64,000 nt of DNA from UKL13-2 sp044346745 (lineage in GTDB: Bacteria; Pseudomonadota; Gammaproteobacteria; Burkholderiales; Usitatibacteraceae). The stretch covers positions 68,384 through 132,383 of the forward strand of contig JBIIYQ010000001.1 of assembly GCA_044346745.1 (NCBI GenBank), read 5' to 3'. The notes beneath the pieces were generated by a model, which did no database searches, was not told the origin of the DNA, and saw only the letters and a list, made by a program, of their open reading frames with translations. Below, piece after piece: positions 16,952 to 25,954 of this stretch; within the stretch, counting starts at the first letter, position 1, and each line of letters starts with the position of its first letter. Position numbers and translations under genes: made by a program.

Positions 16952-17145
16952 TATTGTGCCTTCGCTTTTTCGGTAAGGATGGTCTTGATCTGCGCAATCT
17001 CGCGCTTCACACGACCAAGCTCCGTCGTCTTAGACATTTGCTGCGTTGCAACCTGCATACGCATCGAAAATTGTGCGCGGCGCAGATCCAGCAATTCTTT
17101 GTTGAGGTCTTCCGGGGATTTCGCCCGCATTTCTTTGGTGTTCAT
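16951..17145 (-). CDS. rpmC: 50S ribosomal protein L29
   Basis: L29 lies at the peptide exit tunnel, where chaperones and the signal recognition particle dock. The 64-residue helical-hairpin protein reads MNTKEMRAKSPEDLNKELLD at the start and carries the RRAQFSMRMQVATQQM signature. Its stop overlaps the rpsQ start, which implies translational coupling. Confidence 0.97.
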   Translation of the reverse strand: MNTKEMRAKSPEDLNKELLDLRRAQFSMRMQVATQQMSKTTELGRVKREIAQIKTILTEKAKAQ

Positions 17146-17159
17146 GGCGTAGTCCTTTC

Positions 17160-17573
17160 TTAGCCCAACAGACGATGTACAAACGTGGTCCGGATCGGCA
17201 GCTTTGCGGCGGCGAGTGCAAACGCCTCACGCGCCAATGTCTCTTGAACGCCGTCCATCTCATAAAGTACTTTGCCTGGCTGGATTTCAGCCACAAAATA
17301 CTCAGGCGATCCCTTACCGTTACCCATACGAACTTCGGCAGGCTTCTTGGAGATTGGTTTATCCGGGAAAATACGAATCCACACGCGACCGCCACGCTTG
17401 ATGTGACGTGTCATTGCGCGACGCGCAGCTTCGATTTGACGTGCGGTCAAACGACCGCGACCAACCGCCTTCAGACCAAACTCGCCGAACGAAACTTTGG
17501 CTCCCGTCGTGGCGATCCCTTTGTTCCGACCTTTTTGTTCTTTGCGATATTTTCTTCTAGCTGGCTGCAGCAT
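17160..17573 (-). CDS. rplP: 50S ribosomal protein L16
   Basis: L16 is needed for peptidyl transferase centre maturation and A-site tRNA placement. The frame is open 21 codons further upstream, but MLQPARRKYRKEQKGRNKG at 17573 is the family start, giving 137 residues. Signatures include GRGRLTARQIEAARRAMTRH and MGNGKGSPEYFVAEI. The start lies inside the end of rpsC, with a 17-base overlap. Confidence 0.98.
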   Translation of the reverse strand: MLQPARRKYRKEQKGRNKGIATTGAKVSFGEFGLKAVGRGRLTARQIEAARRAMTRHIKRGGRVWIRIFPDKPISKKPAEVRMGNGKGSPEYFVAEIQPGKVLYEMDGVQETLAREAFALAAAKLPIRTTFVHRLLG

Positions 17574-18279
17574 TTTTCGCTCCTGGACGGCCACGCGGCT
17601 TACGCGCTGGCTCAGCTTGTGGCTCCGGTGCGGCAACCGGCGTTTCGCCCTTTGCCAGCATGTTGCCCTTGTAAACGAGAACTTGTACGCCGATCACGCC
17701 ATAAGTCGTACGCGCTTCAGAAAAACCTTGATCGATATCTGCACGCAACGTGTGGAGTGGCACGCGCCCCTCGCGGTACCATTCGGTACGCGCAATCTCT
17801 GCACCGTTCAAGCGGCCGCTCGAAGTGATCTTGATACCTTGTGCACCCAAACGCATTGCGTTTTGCATCGCACGCTTCATTGCACGACGGAACATCACAC
17901 GCTTTTCGAGCTGTGCGGTAATACCATCAGCGATCAGCTGGGCATCGGTTTCTGGCTTGCGGATTTCTTCGATGTTGACGTGCACCGGCACACCCATCAT
18001 CTTGGAAAGGCTCACGCGCAGATTTTCAATATCTTCGCCTTTCTTACCGATCACCACACCTGGACGTGATGAATAGATAGTGATCTTTGCGTTCTTCGCA
18101 GGACGCTCAATCACGATCTTGCCGACAGAGGCGCTGGCCAACTTCTTCTTCAAGTAGGTGCGGACTTTGATGTCTTCCAGCAACATGATCGGGAAGTTTT
18201 TGCTATTGGCGTACCACTTCGATGCGAAGTTTTTGGTGACGGCCAGGCGAAAACCGGTTGGGGAAATTTTTTGTCCCAT
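17557..18279 (-). CDS. rpsC: 30S ribosomal protein S3
   Basis: S3 forms the mRNA entry helicase with S4 and S5. It has 240 residues, begins MGQKISPTGFRLAVTKNF, and contains a KH domain (IYSSRPGVVIGKKGEDIENL near 70-90). The C-terminal tail is rich in Pro, Ala and Arg (EPQAEPARKPRGRPGAKNAA). It overlaps the start of rplP by 17 bases and follows rplV. Confidence 0.98.
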   Translation of the reverse strand: MGQKISPTGFRLAVTKNFASKWYANSKNFPIMLLEDIKVRTYLKKKLASASVGKIVIERPAKNAKITIYSSRPGVVIGKKGEDIENLRVSLSKMMGVPVHVNIEEIRKPETDAQLIADGITAQLEKRVMFRRAMKRAMQNAMRLGAQGIKITSSGRLNGAEIARTEWYREGRVPLHTLRADIDQGFSEARTTYGVIGVQVLVYKGNMLAKGETPVAAPEPQAEPARKPRGRPGAKNAAAS

Positions 18280-18288
18280 TGCGACTCC

Positions 18289-18627
18289 TTATTGCTTGCC
18301 GTCGCCGACGGTCACAAAAACGTGACATGTCGGTTTGACAATGCGGTTACCACGGCCTTTTGCGCGCGCGGTAAAGCGCTTCAATACAGGGCCCTTTTCA
18401 ACGATGATCTTGGCGACTTTGAGGTCGTCAATGTCAGCACCGTTGTTATGCTCAGCATTTGCAATGGCGGATTCCAACACCTTCTTGATGATCGTTGCGC
18501 CCTTTTTCGGCGTAAACGTGAGGATGTTGAGCGCTTGGTCTACTTTCTTGCCGCGAATGAGGTCAGCAACCAAACGGCCTTTTTGCGCGGAGAGGCGTAC
18601 GCCCCAAAGATTAGCGGATACGTTCAT
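18289..18627 (-). CDS. rplV: 50S ribosomal protein L22
   Basis: L22 lines the nascent-chain exit tunnel; its beta-hairpin is a macrolide-resistance site. The 112-residue protein carries VSANLWGVRLSAQKGRLVAD and the hairpin segment PVLKRFTARAKGRGNRIVKP, which looks unaltered. It lies between rpsS and rpsC in the S10 operon. Confidence 0.98.
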   Translation of the reverse strand: MNVSANLWGVRLSAQKGRLVADLIRGKKVDQALNILTFTPKKGATIIKKVLESAIANAEHNNGADIDDLKVAKIIVEKGPVLKRFTARAKGRGNRIVKPTCHVFVTVGDGKQ

Positions 18628-18639
18628 TGGTATCGCTCC

Positions 18640-18927
18640 TTATTTCTTGCCAGCCGCCGCAGCCTTCTTATCGGCTGGATGGCCTTTGAAGGTACGGGTC
18701 AAGGCGAATTCGCCCAACTTGTGGCCGACCATGTTTTCGCTGACGAACACCGGGATGTGCTGCTTCCCGTTGTGAACTGCGATGGTCAAACCAACAAAAT
18801 CCGGCAGGATGGTGGAACGGCGCGACCAAGTCTTGATTGGCTTGCGGTCTTTGATGGCAGCGGCCTTTTCGACCTTTGCTGCCAAGTGCCCGTCTACAAA
18901 CGGGCCCTTCTTAATGGAACGTGCCAT
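18640..18927 (-). CDS. rpsS: 30S ribosomal protein S19
   Basis: S19 in the 30S head contacts S13 and the A-site tRNA. It has 95 residues and begins MARSIKKGPFVDGHLAAKVE, with the RSTILPDFVGLTIAVHNGKQ signature in the middle. It lies 5 bases after rplB and 12 bases before rplV. Confidence 0.98.
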   Translation of the reverse strand: MARSIKKGPFVDGHLAAKVEKAAAIKDRKPIKTWSRRSTILPDFVGLTIAVHNGKQHIPVFVSENMVGHKLGEFALTRTFKGHPADKKAAAAGKK

Positions 18928-18932
18928 GGCGG

Positions 18933-19754
18933 TTAACCTTTCCGACGATCGCGAACGATCATGTTCTGTGTGCGCTTGTTGGTGCGGGTCTTGAGACCCT
19001 TAGTTGCCTGCCCCCACGGCGTGCGTGGATGACCACCGCCGTTGGAACGACCACCGTGCGGGTGATCCACTGGGTTCATACAAATACCACGAACCGTAGG
19101 ACGCCAGCCGCGCCAGCGATTTGCACCAGCCTTGCCGATTACGCGAAGTGCGTGCTCACCGTTACCAACCTCACCGATAGTGGCGCGGCAGTCAACGTGA
19201 ACCTTGCGAATCTCGCCGGAACGCATTCGAAGCTGTGCGTACAAACCCTCACGTGCCAGCAGTTGCACAGAAGCCCCAGCAGAGCGCGCCAACTGGGCAC
19301 CCTTTCCTGGCAGCAACTCGATACAGTGAATCGTTGAACCAACCGGGATGTTGCGGATCGGCAAGCAGTTACCGACTTTGATTGGCGCGTCTTGGCCGGA
19401 TACAACTTGCTGGCCAACTTCGACACCTTTCGGAGCAATCATGTAGCGACGCTCGCCGTCTGCGTAACAAAGCAGAACAATGTTCGCGCTACGATTTGGA
19501 TCGTATTCAAGACGCTCAACTTTTGCAACGATACCGTCTTTGTCGTTACGCTTGAAATCGATGATACGGTAGTGTTGCTTATGACCGCCACCTTGGTGAC
19601 GCGTCGTGATATGGCCGTGGTGATTACGACCAGCATTTTTTGACTGCGGTTCCAGTAGCGCTGCGTGCGGCGCACCTTTATGCAGATCGGCATTGACCAC
19701 CTTCAACATGCTGCGGCGGCCAGGCGAAGTCGGTTTTGTTTTAACGAGAGCCAT
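18933..19754 (-). CDS. rplB: 50S ribosomal protein L2
   Basis: L2 is required for subunit joining and peptidyl transfer. The frame is open upstream, but MALVKTKPTSPGRRSMLKVV at 19754 is the family start and overlaps the rplW stop by one base (TAATG). The 273-residue protein shows the conserved WRGWRPTVRGICMNPVDHPH motif near 210-235, including the family's critical histidine. Confidence 0.98.
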   Translation of the reverse strand: MALVKTKPTSPGRRSMLKVVNADLHKGAPHAALLEPQSKNAGRNHHGHITTRHQGGGHKQHYRIIDFKRNDKDGIVAKVERLEYDPNRSANIVLLCYADGERRYMIAPKGVEVGQQVVSGQDAPIKVGNCLPIRNIPVGSTIHCIELLPGKGAQLARSAGASVQLLAREGLYAQLRMRSGEIRKVHVDCRATIGEVGNGEHALRVIGKAGANRWRGWRPTVRGICMNPVDHPHGGRSNGGGHPRTPWGQATKGLKTRTNKRTQNMIVRDRRKG

Positions 19755-20062
19755 TACACCGCCCCTTCCGTAAACTGGATGTCGCCATCGCCCTTCAAGC
19801 AAACATAAGCTTTCTTGACGTGATTGCGACGGCCTTCAAAACGTCCGTGACGTTTTGCTTTGCCTTTTTGGTTAACGATATTCACGCTAGCCACTTCAAC
19901 TTTTTGATCTTTAAACAGGAGCTCAACCGCAGCTTTAACTTCGGCCTTGGTTGCGCTTTGCAGGACTTCGAACACGACCTGCTTCTGCTTATCGGCCACC
20001 ATGGTGGCCTTTTCGGAAATAACGGGTCGCAGTACGACCGTCAGAAGACGTTCGGCATTCAT
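19754..20062 (-). CDS. rplW: 50S ribosomal protein L23
   Basis: L23 sits at the tunnel exit and is the docking site for trigger factor and the signal recognition particle. The 102-residue protein has RLLTVVLRPVISEKATMVAD near its start and KRHGRFEGRRNHVKKAYVCL near its end. It overlaps rplD by 4 bases (ATGA) and rplB by one base, so all three are likely translationally coupled. Confidence 0.98.
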   Translation of the reverse strand: MNAERLLTVVLRPVISEKATMVADKQKQVVFEVLQSATKAEVKAAVELLFKDQKVEVASVNIVNQKGKAKRHGRFEGRRNHVKKAYVCLKGDGDIQFTEGAV

Positions 20063-20679
20063 GCGAGCACCTCTTCAAATTGTTTGACTGCACCCTTAGT
20101 CAAAACCACATTCGCGAAGCGAACGAGGTTAACTGGGTCAGCGTGCTTAGCTTCAAGAACCATTACGTTCTCGAGGTTGCGCGAGGAAAGATACAAATTC
20201 TCGTTGAAGTTTTCGGTGATGATCAGCACCTGATCAAGCCCCATCCCCTTAAGCTTGGACACCAAACCCTTGGTCTTTGGAGCGTCGAGCGTCATATCTT
20301 CAACAACGGATAGGCGATTTTCTCGCACCAACTGAGAAAGAATCGCAGCGATACCCGCACGATACATCTTGCGGTTCAGTTTTTGTGTGAAGTTTTCGTC
20401 GGGCGAGTTCGGGAAAATCTTACCGCCGCCACGCCATAGCGGGGACGATGCCATACCCGCGCGAGCGCGGCCGGTGCCCTTTTGGCGCCACGGCTTTTTG
20501 GTCGACTTCTGAACGTCGCTACGACCTTTTTGCGCGCGGTTACCCGAACGTGCATTGGCCTGAAATGCAGTTACAACTTGGTGGACAAGCGCTTCGTTGT
20601 AATCGCGGCCAAACAATTCTGCCGACGCTGCAACGGTACCCTCAGAGGCACCCTTGTCGTTAATTAGCTTTAGTTCCAT
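20059..20679 (-). CDS. rplD: 50S ribosomal protein L4
   Basis: L4 lines the exit tunnel and, in E. coli, represses the S10 operon through its leader. The 206-residue protein has the conserved loop RSDVQKSTKKPWRQKGTGRA and the SPLWRGGGKIFPN segment near 65-90. It overlaps rplC by one base and rplW by 4 bases. Regulation by L4 here is only inferred; the candidate leader lies upstream of rplC (21339-21475). Confidence 0.98.
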   Translation of the reverse strand: MELKLINDKGASEGTVAASAELFGRDYNEALVHQVVTAFQANARSGNRAQKGRSDVQKSTKKPWRQKGTGRARAGMASSPLWRGGGKIFPNSPDENFTQKLNRKMYRAGIAAILSQLVRENRLSVVEDMTLDAPKTKGLVSKLKGMGLDQVLIITENFNENLYLSSRNLENVMVLEAKHADPVNLVRFANVVLTKGAVKQFEEVLA

Positions 20680-21338
20680 TACTTGGCTCCTTTCGCTTTA
20701 GGAGCTTTGGCAGCGGGACGCACGACGATTGTTCCATTCTTTGCACCAGGAACCGCACCCTTTACCAAAATCAGCGAACGCGCAACATCAACGCGTGCGA
20801 CTTCTAGCATAGGCATCGTAGAGGACACATCACCCAAATGGCCAGCCATGCGCTTACCAGGGAAAACTCGACCTGGATCCTGCGCCATACCAATCGAGCC
20901 CGGAACGTTGTGCGACTTCGAGTTACCGTGCGATGCGCGGTTAGACGCAAAGTGGTGGCGCTTGATAACGCCCGAAAAGCCCTTACCCAGCGTGGTGCCC
21001 GACACATCAACCTTTTGGCCAACGGCGAACATTTCCACAGAGAGTACTTCGCCAACTTTTAATTCGGCGAGCTTTTCCGGCGAAACAGCAAATTCCTTTA
21101 CGACTGAACCGGCTTCGACACCAGCTTTGGCGTAGTGGCCAGCTTGCGCTTTTGCCACGCGTGATGCACGGCGCGTTCCGAATGCTACCTGGACGCCTGC
21201 ATACCCATCATTCTCAGGGGTTTTTAGTTGTGTGACTCGGTTATTCGACACATCAAGCACTGTCACGGGGATGGCTGTACCATCATCCGCGAAGATGCGA
21301 GTCATGCCGACCTTCCGGCCGACGAGACCTAAGCTCAT
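20679..21338 (-). CDS. rplC: 50S ribosomal protein L3
   Basis: L3 is an early assembly protein close to the peptidyl transferase centre. I chose MSLGLVGRKVGMTRIF at 21338 as the start because it is preceded by AAAGGA at a proper distance; the frame is open 9 codons further. The 219-residue product includes the HHFASNRASHGNSKSHNVPG loop, whose glutamine is often methylated in relatives, though here the position reads as shown. A near-consensus promoter lies upstream (21482-21510), so rplC is probably the first gene of its own transcript. Confidence 0.97.
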   Translation of the reverse strand: MSLGLVGRKVGMTRIFADDGTAIPVTVLDVSNNRVTQLKTPENDGYAGVQVAFGTRRASRVAKAQAGHYAKAGVEAGSVVKEFAVSPEKLAELKVGEVLSVEMFAVGQKVDVSGTTLGKGFSGVIKRHHFASNRASHGNSKSHNVPGSIGMAQDPGRVFPGKRMAGHLGDVSSTMPMLEVARVDVARSLILVKGAVPGAKNGTIVVRPAAKAPKAKGAK

Positions 21339-21522
21339 CTTCATTCCTTTTGTGATTAGCCTCATTTCACTTTAAAAATCAAAGCGTTACGAGGTGTCCG
21401 CTACAATTGGCGAACGGGTTATTTACTTGCTGCTGTTGCTTGTCGGCCTCTACGGCTCATTCCAAGCGGAAAAGAGGCGAAATTATAATCGCCCCTTCTC
21501 AATAAATCAAATACTTACGCGA
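21339..21522 (-). promoter_or_regulatory. Promoter and leader upstream of rplC
   Basis: On the minus strand TTGATT (21505-21510) and a perfect TATAAT (21482-21487) are 17 bases apart. The pair begins about 13 bases after the rpsJ stop. Transcription would start near 21475, leaving a leader of about 137 bases before rplC. GGCGA/TCGCC arms flank the -10 box. The position, after rpsJ rather than before it, implies that S10 protein is made from the str message while rplC onward has its own promoter. Confidence 0.75.
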
Positions 21523-21846
21523 TTACAACTTAATTTCTACATCTACGCCGGCTGGCAGATCAAGTTTCATCAACGCGTCGACTGTCTTGTCCGTCGGGTC
21601 AATGATGTCCATCAAACGCAAATGGGTACGAATCTCCATCTGGTCGCGCGATGTTTTGTTGACGTGGGGCGAACGCAAAAGATCGAAACGCTCAATCTTG
21701 GTTGGTAGCGGAACTGGGCCTTTTACGACCGCGCCGGTACGCTTCGCGGTTTCCACGATTTCCAAGGCCGACTGGTCGATCAACCGATAGTCAAACGCCT
21801 TCAAACGGATGCGAATTTTTTGTTTGGCGAGTTGTGCTGTTGCCAT
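21523..21846 (-). CDS. rpsJ: 30S ribosomal protein S10 (NusE)
   Basis: S10 is a 30S head protein and also a transcription antitermination factor that binds NusB and NusG. The start MATAQLAKQKIRIRLKAFDY at 21846 follows AGGAAACG and gives 107 residues; the frame is open 8 codons further. The RSPHVNKTSRDQMEIRTHLR segment is typical. It follows tuf by 123 bases and is separated from rplC by a promoter. Confidence 0.98.
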   Translation of the reverse strand: MATAQLAKQKIRIRLKAFDYRLIDQSALEIVETAKRTGAVVKGPVPLPTKIERFDLLRSPHVNKTSRDQMEIRTHLRLMDIIDPTDKTVDALMKLDLPAGVDVEIKL

Positions 21847-21969
21847 CTCGTTTCCTTTAGGCCGCCTCAAAGGCAGCCGTTACTTGGTTAATTCTTTCGG
21901 AAGTTTGGAATCACTGGGCAGCCGAGCGACAGGCCGACCGCCAAGTGATCCTCTTCCGGCGTTACTTAT

Positions 21970-23160
21970 TTACTTCAATACTTTCGAGACGACGCCTGCA
22001 CCCACGGTACGACCGCCTTCGCGAATCGCAAAACGCAGACCTTCTTCCATCGCAATCGGCGCAATCAACTGCACCACAATCTTGACGTTGTCGCCAGGCA
22101 TCACCATCTCGGTACCCGCCGGCAGCTGCAATGCACCGGTCACGTCCGTCGTCCGGAAGTAGAACTGTGGGCGATAGCCATTGAAGAACGGGGTGTGACG
22201 TCCACCTTCGTCTTTGCTCAAAACGTAGATTTCAGCTTCAAAGTCGGTGTGCGGGGTGATCGAACCCGGCTTGGCCAATACCTGACCACGCTCTACGTCT
22301 TCACGCTTGGTGCCGCGCAACAAGATACCCACGTTGTCGCCAGCCTGACCTTGGTCGAGCAGCTTGCGGAACATCTCAACACCGGTACAAATGGTCTTCT
22401 GGGTGGTCTTCAGACCGACAATCTCGATCTCTTCACCAACCTTGATGATGCCGCGTTCAATACGGCCAGTCACCACGGTACCGCGACCAGAAATGGAGAA
22501 TACGTCTTCAACCGGCATCAGGAACGCGCCATCCAGGGCACGCTTCGGCTCGGGGATGTAGCTGTCGAGGGCTTCAGCGAGCTTCATGATGGCACCTTCG
22601 CCCATCTCGCCCGTGTCACCTTCCATGGCTTTCAAGGCCGAACCTTTGATGATTGGAATGTCGTCGCCCGGGAAGTCGTACTTGGAGAGGAGTTCACGCA
22701 CTTCCATCTCAACGAGTTCGAGCAATTCGGCGTCGTCAACCATGTCGCACTTGTTCAGGAACACAACGATGTACGGTACACCCACCTGACGGGCAAGCAG
22801 GATGTGCTCACGCGTTTGTGGCATTGGGCCGTCAGCCGCAGAACAAACCAGAATCGCGCCGTCCATCTGCGCAGCACCGGTAATCATGTTCTTAACGTAG
22901 TCAGCGTGGCCCGGGCAGTCAACGTGCGCGTAGTGGCGGTTGGCCGTCTCGTATTCGACGTGGGCCGTGTTAATCGTAATACCGCGTGCTTTTTCTTCCG
23001 GCGCCGCGTCAATCTGGTCGTAGGCCTTCGCCTCACCACCAAACTTCTTCGACAATACCGTCGTGATCGCCGCCGTCAGCGTCGTCTTGCCGTGATCCAC
23101 GTGTCCAATCGTGCCAACGTTCACGTGTGGCTTCGTACGCTCAAACTTGCCTTTTGCCAT
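21970..23160 (-). CDS. tuf: Elongation factor Tu, copy in the str operon
   Basis: EF-Tu delivers aminoacyl-tRNA to the ribosome as a GTPase. The 396-residue protein has the G1 motif GHVDHGKT near 19-26, the DCPGHADY switch near 81 and NKCD near 136. It is identical in amino acid sequence to the copy at 39260-40450. The DNA differs at about ten silent positions, all in the 3' third. It lies between fusA and rpsJ. Confidence 0.99.
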   Translation of the reverse strand: MAKGKFERTKPHVNVGTIGHVDHGKTTLTAAITTVLSKKFGGEAKAYDQIDAAPEEKARGITINTAHVEYETANRHYAHVDCPGHADYVKNMITGAAQMDGAILVCSAADGPMPQTREHILLARQVGVPYIVVFLNKCDMVDDAELLELVEMEVRELLSKYDFPGDDIPIIKGSALKAMEGDTGEMGEGAIMKLAEALDSYIPEPKRALDGAFLMPVEDVFSISGRGTVVTGRIERGIIKVGEEIEIVGLKTTQKTICTGVEMFRKLLDQGQAGDNVGILLRGTKREDVERGQVLAKPGSITPHTDFEAEIYVLSKDEGGRHTPFFNGYRPQFYFRTTDVTGALQLPAGTEMVMPGDNVKIVVQLIAPIAMEEGLRFAIREGGRTVGAGVVSKVLK

Positions 23161-23194
23161 TTCTCGTCCTCGTCAAAAGTGTCTAATTCAAAAA

Positions 23195-25297
23195 CTATTT
23201 CTTTGCGTTGATGATCGCTTCAGCAACGTTACGCGGGGCTTCCGAGTAGTGCTTGAATTCCATCGTGTATGTCGCGCGGCCTTGAGTTGCAGAGCGCAGC
23301 GTGGTCGAGTAACCAAACATCTCTGACAAGGGCACCTCTGCTTTGATGATCTTGCCACCGCCACCAGAAATGTCTTCCATACCCTGAACCATGCCGCGAC
23401 GTGAAGACAAATCGCCCATCACCGTACCGGCGTAGTCCTCAGGTGTTTCAACCTCAACCGCCATCATAGGCTCGAGCAGCACTGGGTTGGCTTTGCGCAT
23501 GCCTTCCTTGAAGCCCATTGAGGCAGCCATCTTGAAGGCGTTCTCGTTGGAGTCAACGTCGTGATACGAACCGAAGTGCAGCGTCACCTTCACGTCAACC
23601 ACAGGATAACCAGCCAATACTCCGTTCGGCAACGTATCCAGCAAGCCTTTTTCAACCGCAGGGATAAATTCACGCGGGACAACACCGCCCTTGATAGCGT
23701 CGACAAACTCGAATCCTTTGCCCGCCTCTTGTGGCTCGACCTTGAGCACGACGTGACCGTACTGACCACGACCGCCAGACTGCTTAACAAACTTACCTTC
23801 AGCGCTCTCAACAGTGCTGCGAATGGTTTCGCGATACGCCACTTGCGGCTTGCCAACGGATGCCTCGACACCAAACTCGCGCTTCATGCGATCAACAATG
23901 ATCTCGAGGTGAAGTTCACCCATCCCTGAGATAATCGTCTGACCCGACTCTTCGTCGGTTCGGACGCGGAAGGAGGGATCTTCCGCAGCAAGACGACCCA
24001 GCGCGATACCCATCTTTTCTTGGTCTGCTTTGGTCTTCGGCTCCACCGCCTGCGAAATAACCGGCTCCGGGAAAACCATGCGCTCTAGCGTGACGATCGA
24101 ATCCGGATCACAAAGCGTCTCGCCTGTCGTGACATCCTTCATGCCGATACACGCGGCAATGTCACCGGCGCGGATTTCGTCAATCTCGACACGGTTGTTA
24201 GCGTGCATTTGCACGATACGTCCAATACGCTCTTTCTTACCGCGCACGGGATTGTAAACGGAATCACCTTTTGACAACACGCCGGAATAGACGCGGACAA
24301 ACGTCAGCTGCCCCACAAATGGATCAGTCATCAGTTTGAATGCAAGCGCCGAAAACTTCTCGGCGTCATCCGCCTTGCGCGTTGTTGGCTGTTCGTCATC
24401 ATCGGTGCCTTTAACCGGCGGGATATCCGTCGGCGCAGGCATGAATTCGATGACCGCATCCAACATCGCCTGAACGCCTTTGTTCTTGAATGCTGAACCG
24501 CACAACATCGGTACTATTTCGCTCTTGATCGTGCGCTCGCGAAGACCAAGTTTGATTTCGTCTTCAGAAAGCTCACCGCCTTCCAAATACTTATTCATCA
24601 ACTCTTCGTTCGCTTCAGCAGCGGACTCAACCATCTTGTTATGCCATTCTTGGCAGGTCTCTATGAGATCGGAGGGAATTTCTCCGTATTTAAAGGAGAC
24701 GCCCTTGTCTTCTTCGCTCCAGATGATCGACTTCATCTTGATCAGGTCAACGATGCCCTTGAAGTTCTCTTCTGCGCCGATCGGCACTTGCAGAGGAACC
24801 GGGTTCGCTTTCAGACGCGCCTTCATCTGGTCATAGACCTTGAAGAAATTCGCGCCCGTGCGGTCCATCTTGTTCACGAATGCAAGACGGGGCACCTTGT
24901 ACTTGTTTGCCTGGCGCCAAACAGTCTCGGACTGCGGCTGAACACCACCGACTGCGCAGTAGACCATGCAGGCACCGTCAAGTACGCGCATTGAACGCTC
25001 AACCTCGATCGTGAAGTCGACGTGCCCTGGGGTGTCGATGATGTTGATGCGGTGCTCTGGGTAATTCGCAGCCATACCCTTCCAGAAACAGGTAGTTGCC
25101 GCAGACGTAATAGTGATACCACGCTCTTGCTCCTGCTCCATCCAATCCATGGTGGCTGCGCCGTCATGCACCTCACCAATCTTGTGATTTACACCCGTGT
25201 AGAACAAGATCCGTTCAGTAGTCGTGGTCTTACCCGCATCAATATGCGCTGAAATACCGATGTTTCTATAACGATCAATTGGTGTCTTGCGTGCCAT
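23195..25297 (-). CDS. fusA: Elongation factor G
   Basis: EF-G is the GTPase that drives translocation and, with RRF, recycling. The 700-residue protein shows the G1 motif AHIDAGKTT near 17-25, the DTPGHVDF switch near 90 and NKMDRTGA near 144. Domain IV carries GGVVPREFIPAVEKG. It is the third gene of the str operon, 143 bases after rpsG and 34 bases before tuf. Confidence 0.99.
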   Translation of the reverse strand: MARKTPIDRYRNIGISAHIDAGKTTTTERILFYTGVNHKIGEVHDGAATMDWMEQEQERGITITSAATTCFWKGMAANYPEHRINIIDTPGHVDFTIEVERSMRVLDGACMVYCAVGGVQPQSETVWRQANKYKVPRLAFVNKMDRTGANFFKVYDQMKARLKANPVPLQVPIGAEENFKGIVDLIKMKSIIWSEEDKGVSFKYGEIPSDLIETCQEWHNKMVESAAEANEELMNKYLEGGELSEDEIKLGLRERTIKSEIVPMLCGSAFKNKGVQAMLDAVIEFMPAPTDIPPVKGTDDDEQPTTRKADDAEKFSALAFKLMTDPFVGQLTFVRVYSGVLSKGDSVYNPVRGKKERIGRIVQMHANNRVEIDEIRAGDIAACIGMKDVTTGETLCDPDSIVTLERMVFPEPVISQAVEPKTKADQEKMGIALGRLAAEDPSFRVRTDEESGQTIISGMGELHLEIIVDRMKREFGVEASVGKPQVAYRETIRSTVESAEGKFVKQSGGRGQYGHVVLKVEPQEAGKGFEFVDAIKGGVVPREFIPAVEKGLLDTLPNGVLAGYPVVDVKVTLHFGSYHDVDSNENAFKMAASMGFKEGMRKANPVLLEPMMAVEVETPEDYAGTVMGDLSSRRGMVQGMEDISGGGGKIIKAEVPLSEMFGYSTTLRSATQGRATYTMEFKHYSEAPRNVAEAIINAKK

Positions 25298-25361
25298 ATC
25301 AAACTTTCAAATCAAGCTGCCAAAAACCAAGCTCTGGAAAAATCCATTCAAAAACTCACGC

Positions 25362-25384
25362 GGCGATGCGAAACTCATATCGCC
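25362..25384. other. Hairpin between rpsG and fusA
   Basis: GGCGAT and ATCGCC form a perfect 6-bp stem with an 11-base loop in the 143-base gap between rpsG and fusA. A neighbouring pair, ACTCAT and ATGAGT, could form a competing fold. The gap may control the ratio of S7 to EF-G, but no known motif is recognised. Confidence 0.3.
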
Positions 25385-25440
25385 ACTGAAGATCACAGCA
25401 TGAGTGGGCCCGCAAATTAGGCCCGCCGATGCGTTACAAC

Positions 25441-25911
25441 TTAGAAGCGATAGTGCGCAAACGCTTTGTTGGCCTCTGCCATACGGTGCACCTCTTCGCG
25501 CTTCTTAATTGCTGAGCCACGGCCCTCGGCGGCATCAATCAACTCACCTGCCAAACGAGCGCCCATCGATTTTTCTCCGCGCTTACGAGCAGCCTCTCGA
25601 ATCCAACGCATTGAAAGGGCCAAGCGACGCACAGGGCGCACTTCGACTGGAACCTGATAGTTAGCACCACCAACGCGACGGGACTTTACTTCGACCATCG
25701 GCTTGACGGCATTAATGGCGGTGTTGAAAACCTCGATGGGGTCTTTACCGGACTTCTTTTGGATTTGATCCAACGCGCCGTAGATAATTCGCTCGGCAAC
25801 TGACTTCTTGCCAGCAGTCATAAGGACGTTGACGAACTTTGAAAGTTCGACGTTTTTGAATTTTGGATCCGGGAGGATCTCGCGTTTAGGCACTTCGCGA
25901 CGACGAGGCAT
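25441..25911 (-). CDS. rpsG: 30S ribosomal protein S7
   Basis: S7 nucleates assembly of the 30S head and in E. coli represses the str operon. The 156-residue protein begins MPRRREVPKREILPDPKFKN and contains GGANYQVPVEVRPVRRLALS. It follows rpsL by 43 bases. The usual S7 target would lie in that short gap. Confidence 0.98.
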   Translation of the reverse strand: MPRRREVPKREILPDPKFKNVELSKFVNVLMTAGKKSVAERIIYGALDQIQKKSGKDPIEVFNTAINAVKPMVEVKSRRVGGANYQVPVEVRPVRRLALSMRWIREAARKRGEKSMGARLAGELIDAAEGRGSAIKKREEVHRMAEANKAFAHYRF

Positions 25912-25954
25912 GGTTGTTTCCTCTTGCTAAATACTAAAGAAATGAAAGGGGCGC

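Noticed and set aside
22195..23211. Long open frame of 338 codons antisense to tuf, with a near-identical twin at 39485-40477
   Set aside because: It appears in both copies only because the sense codons are biased and the genes are duplicates. It has no ribosome-binding site and its sequence resembles no protein.
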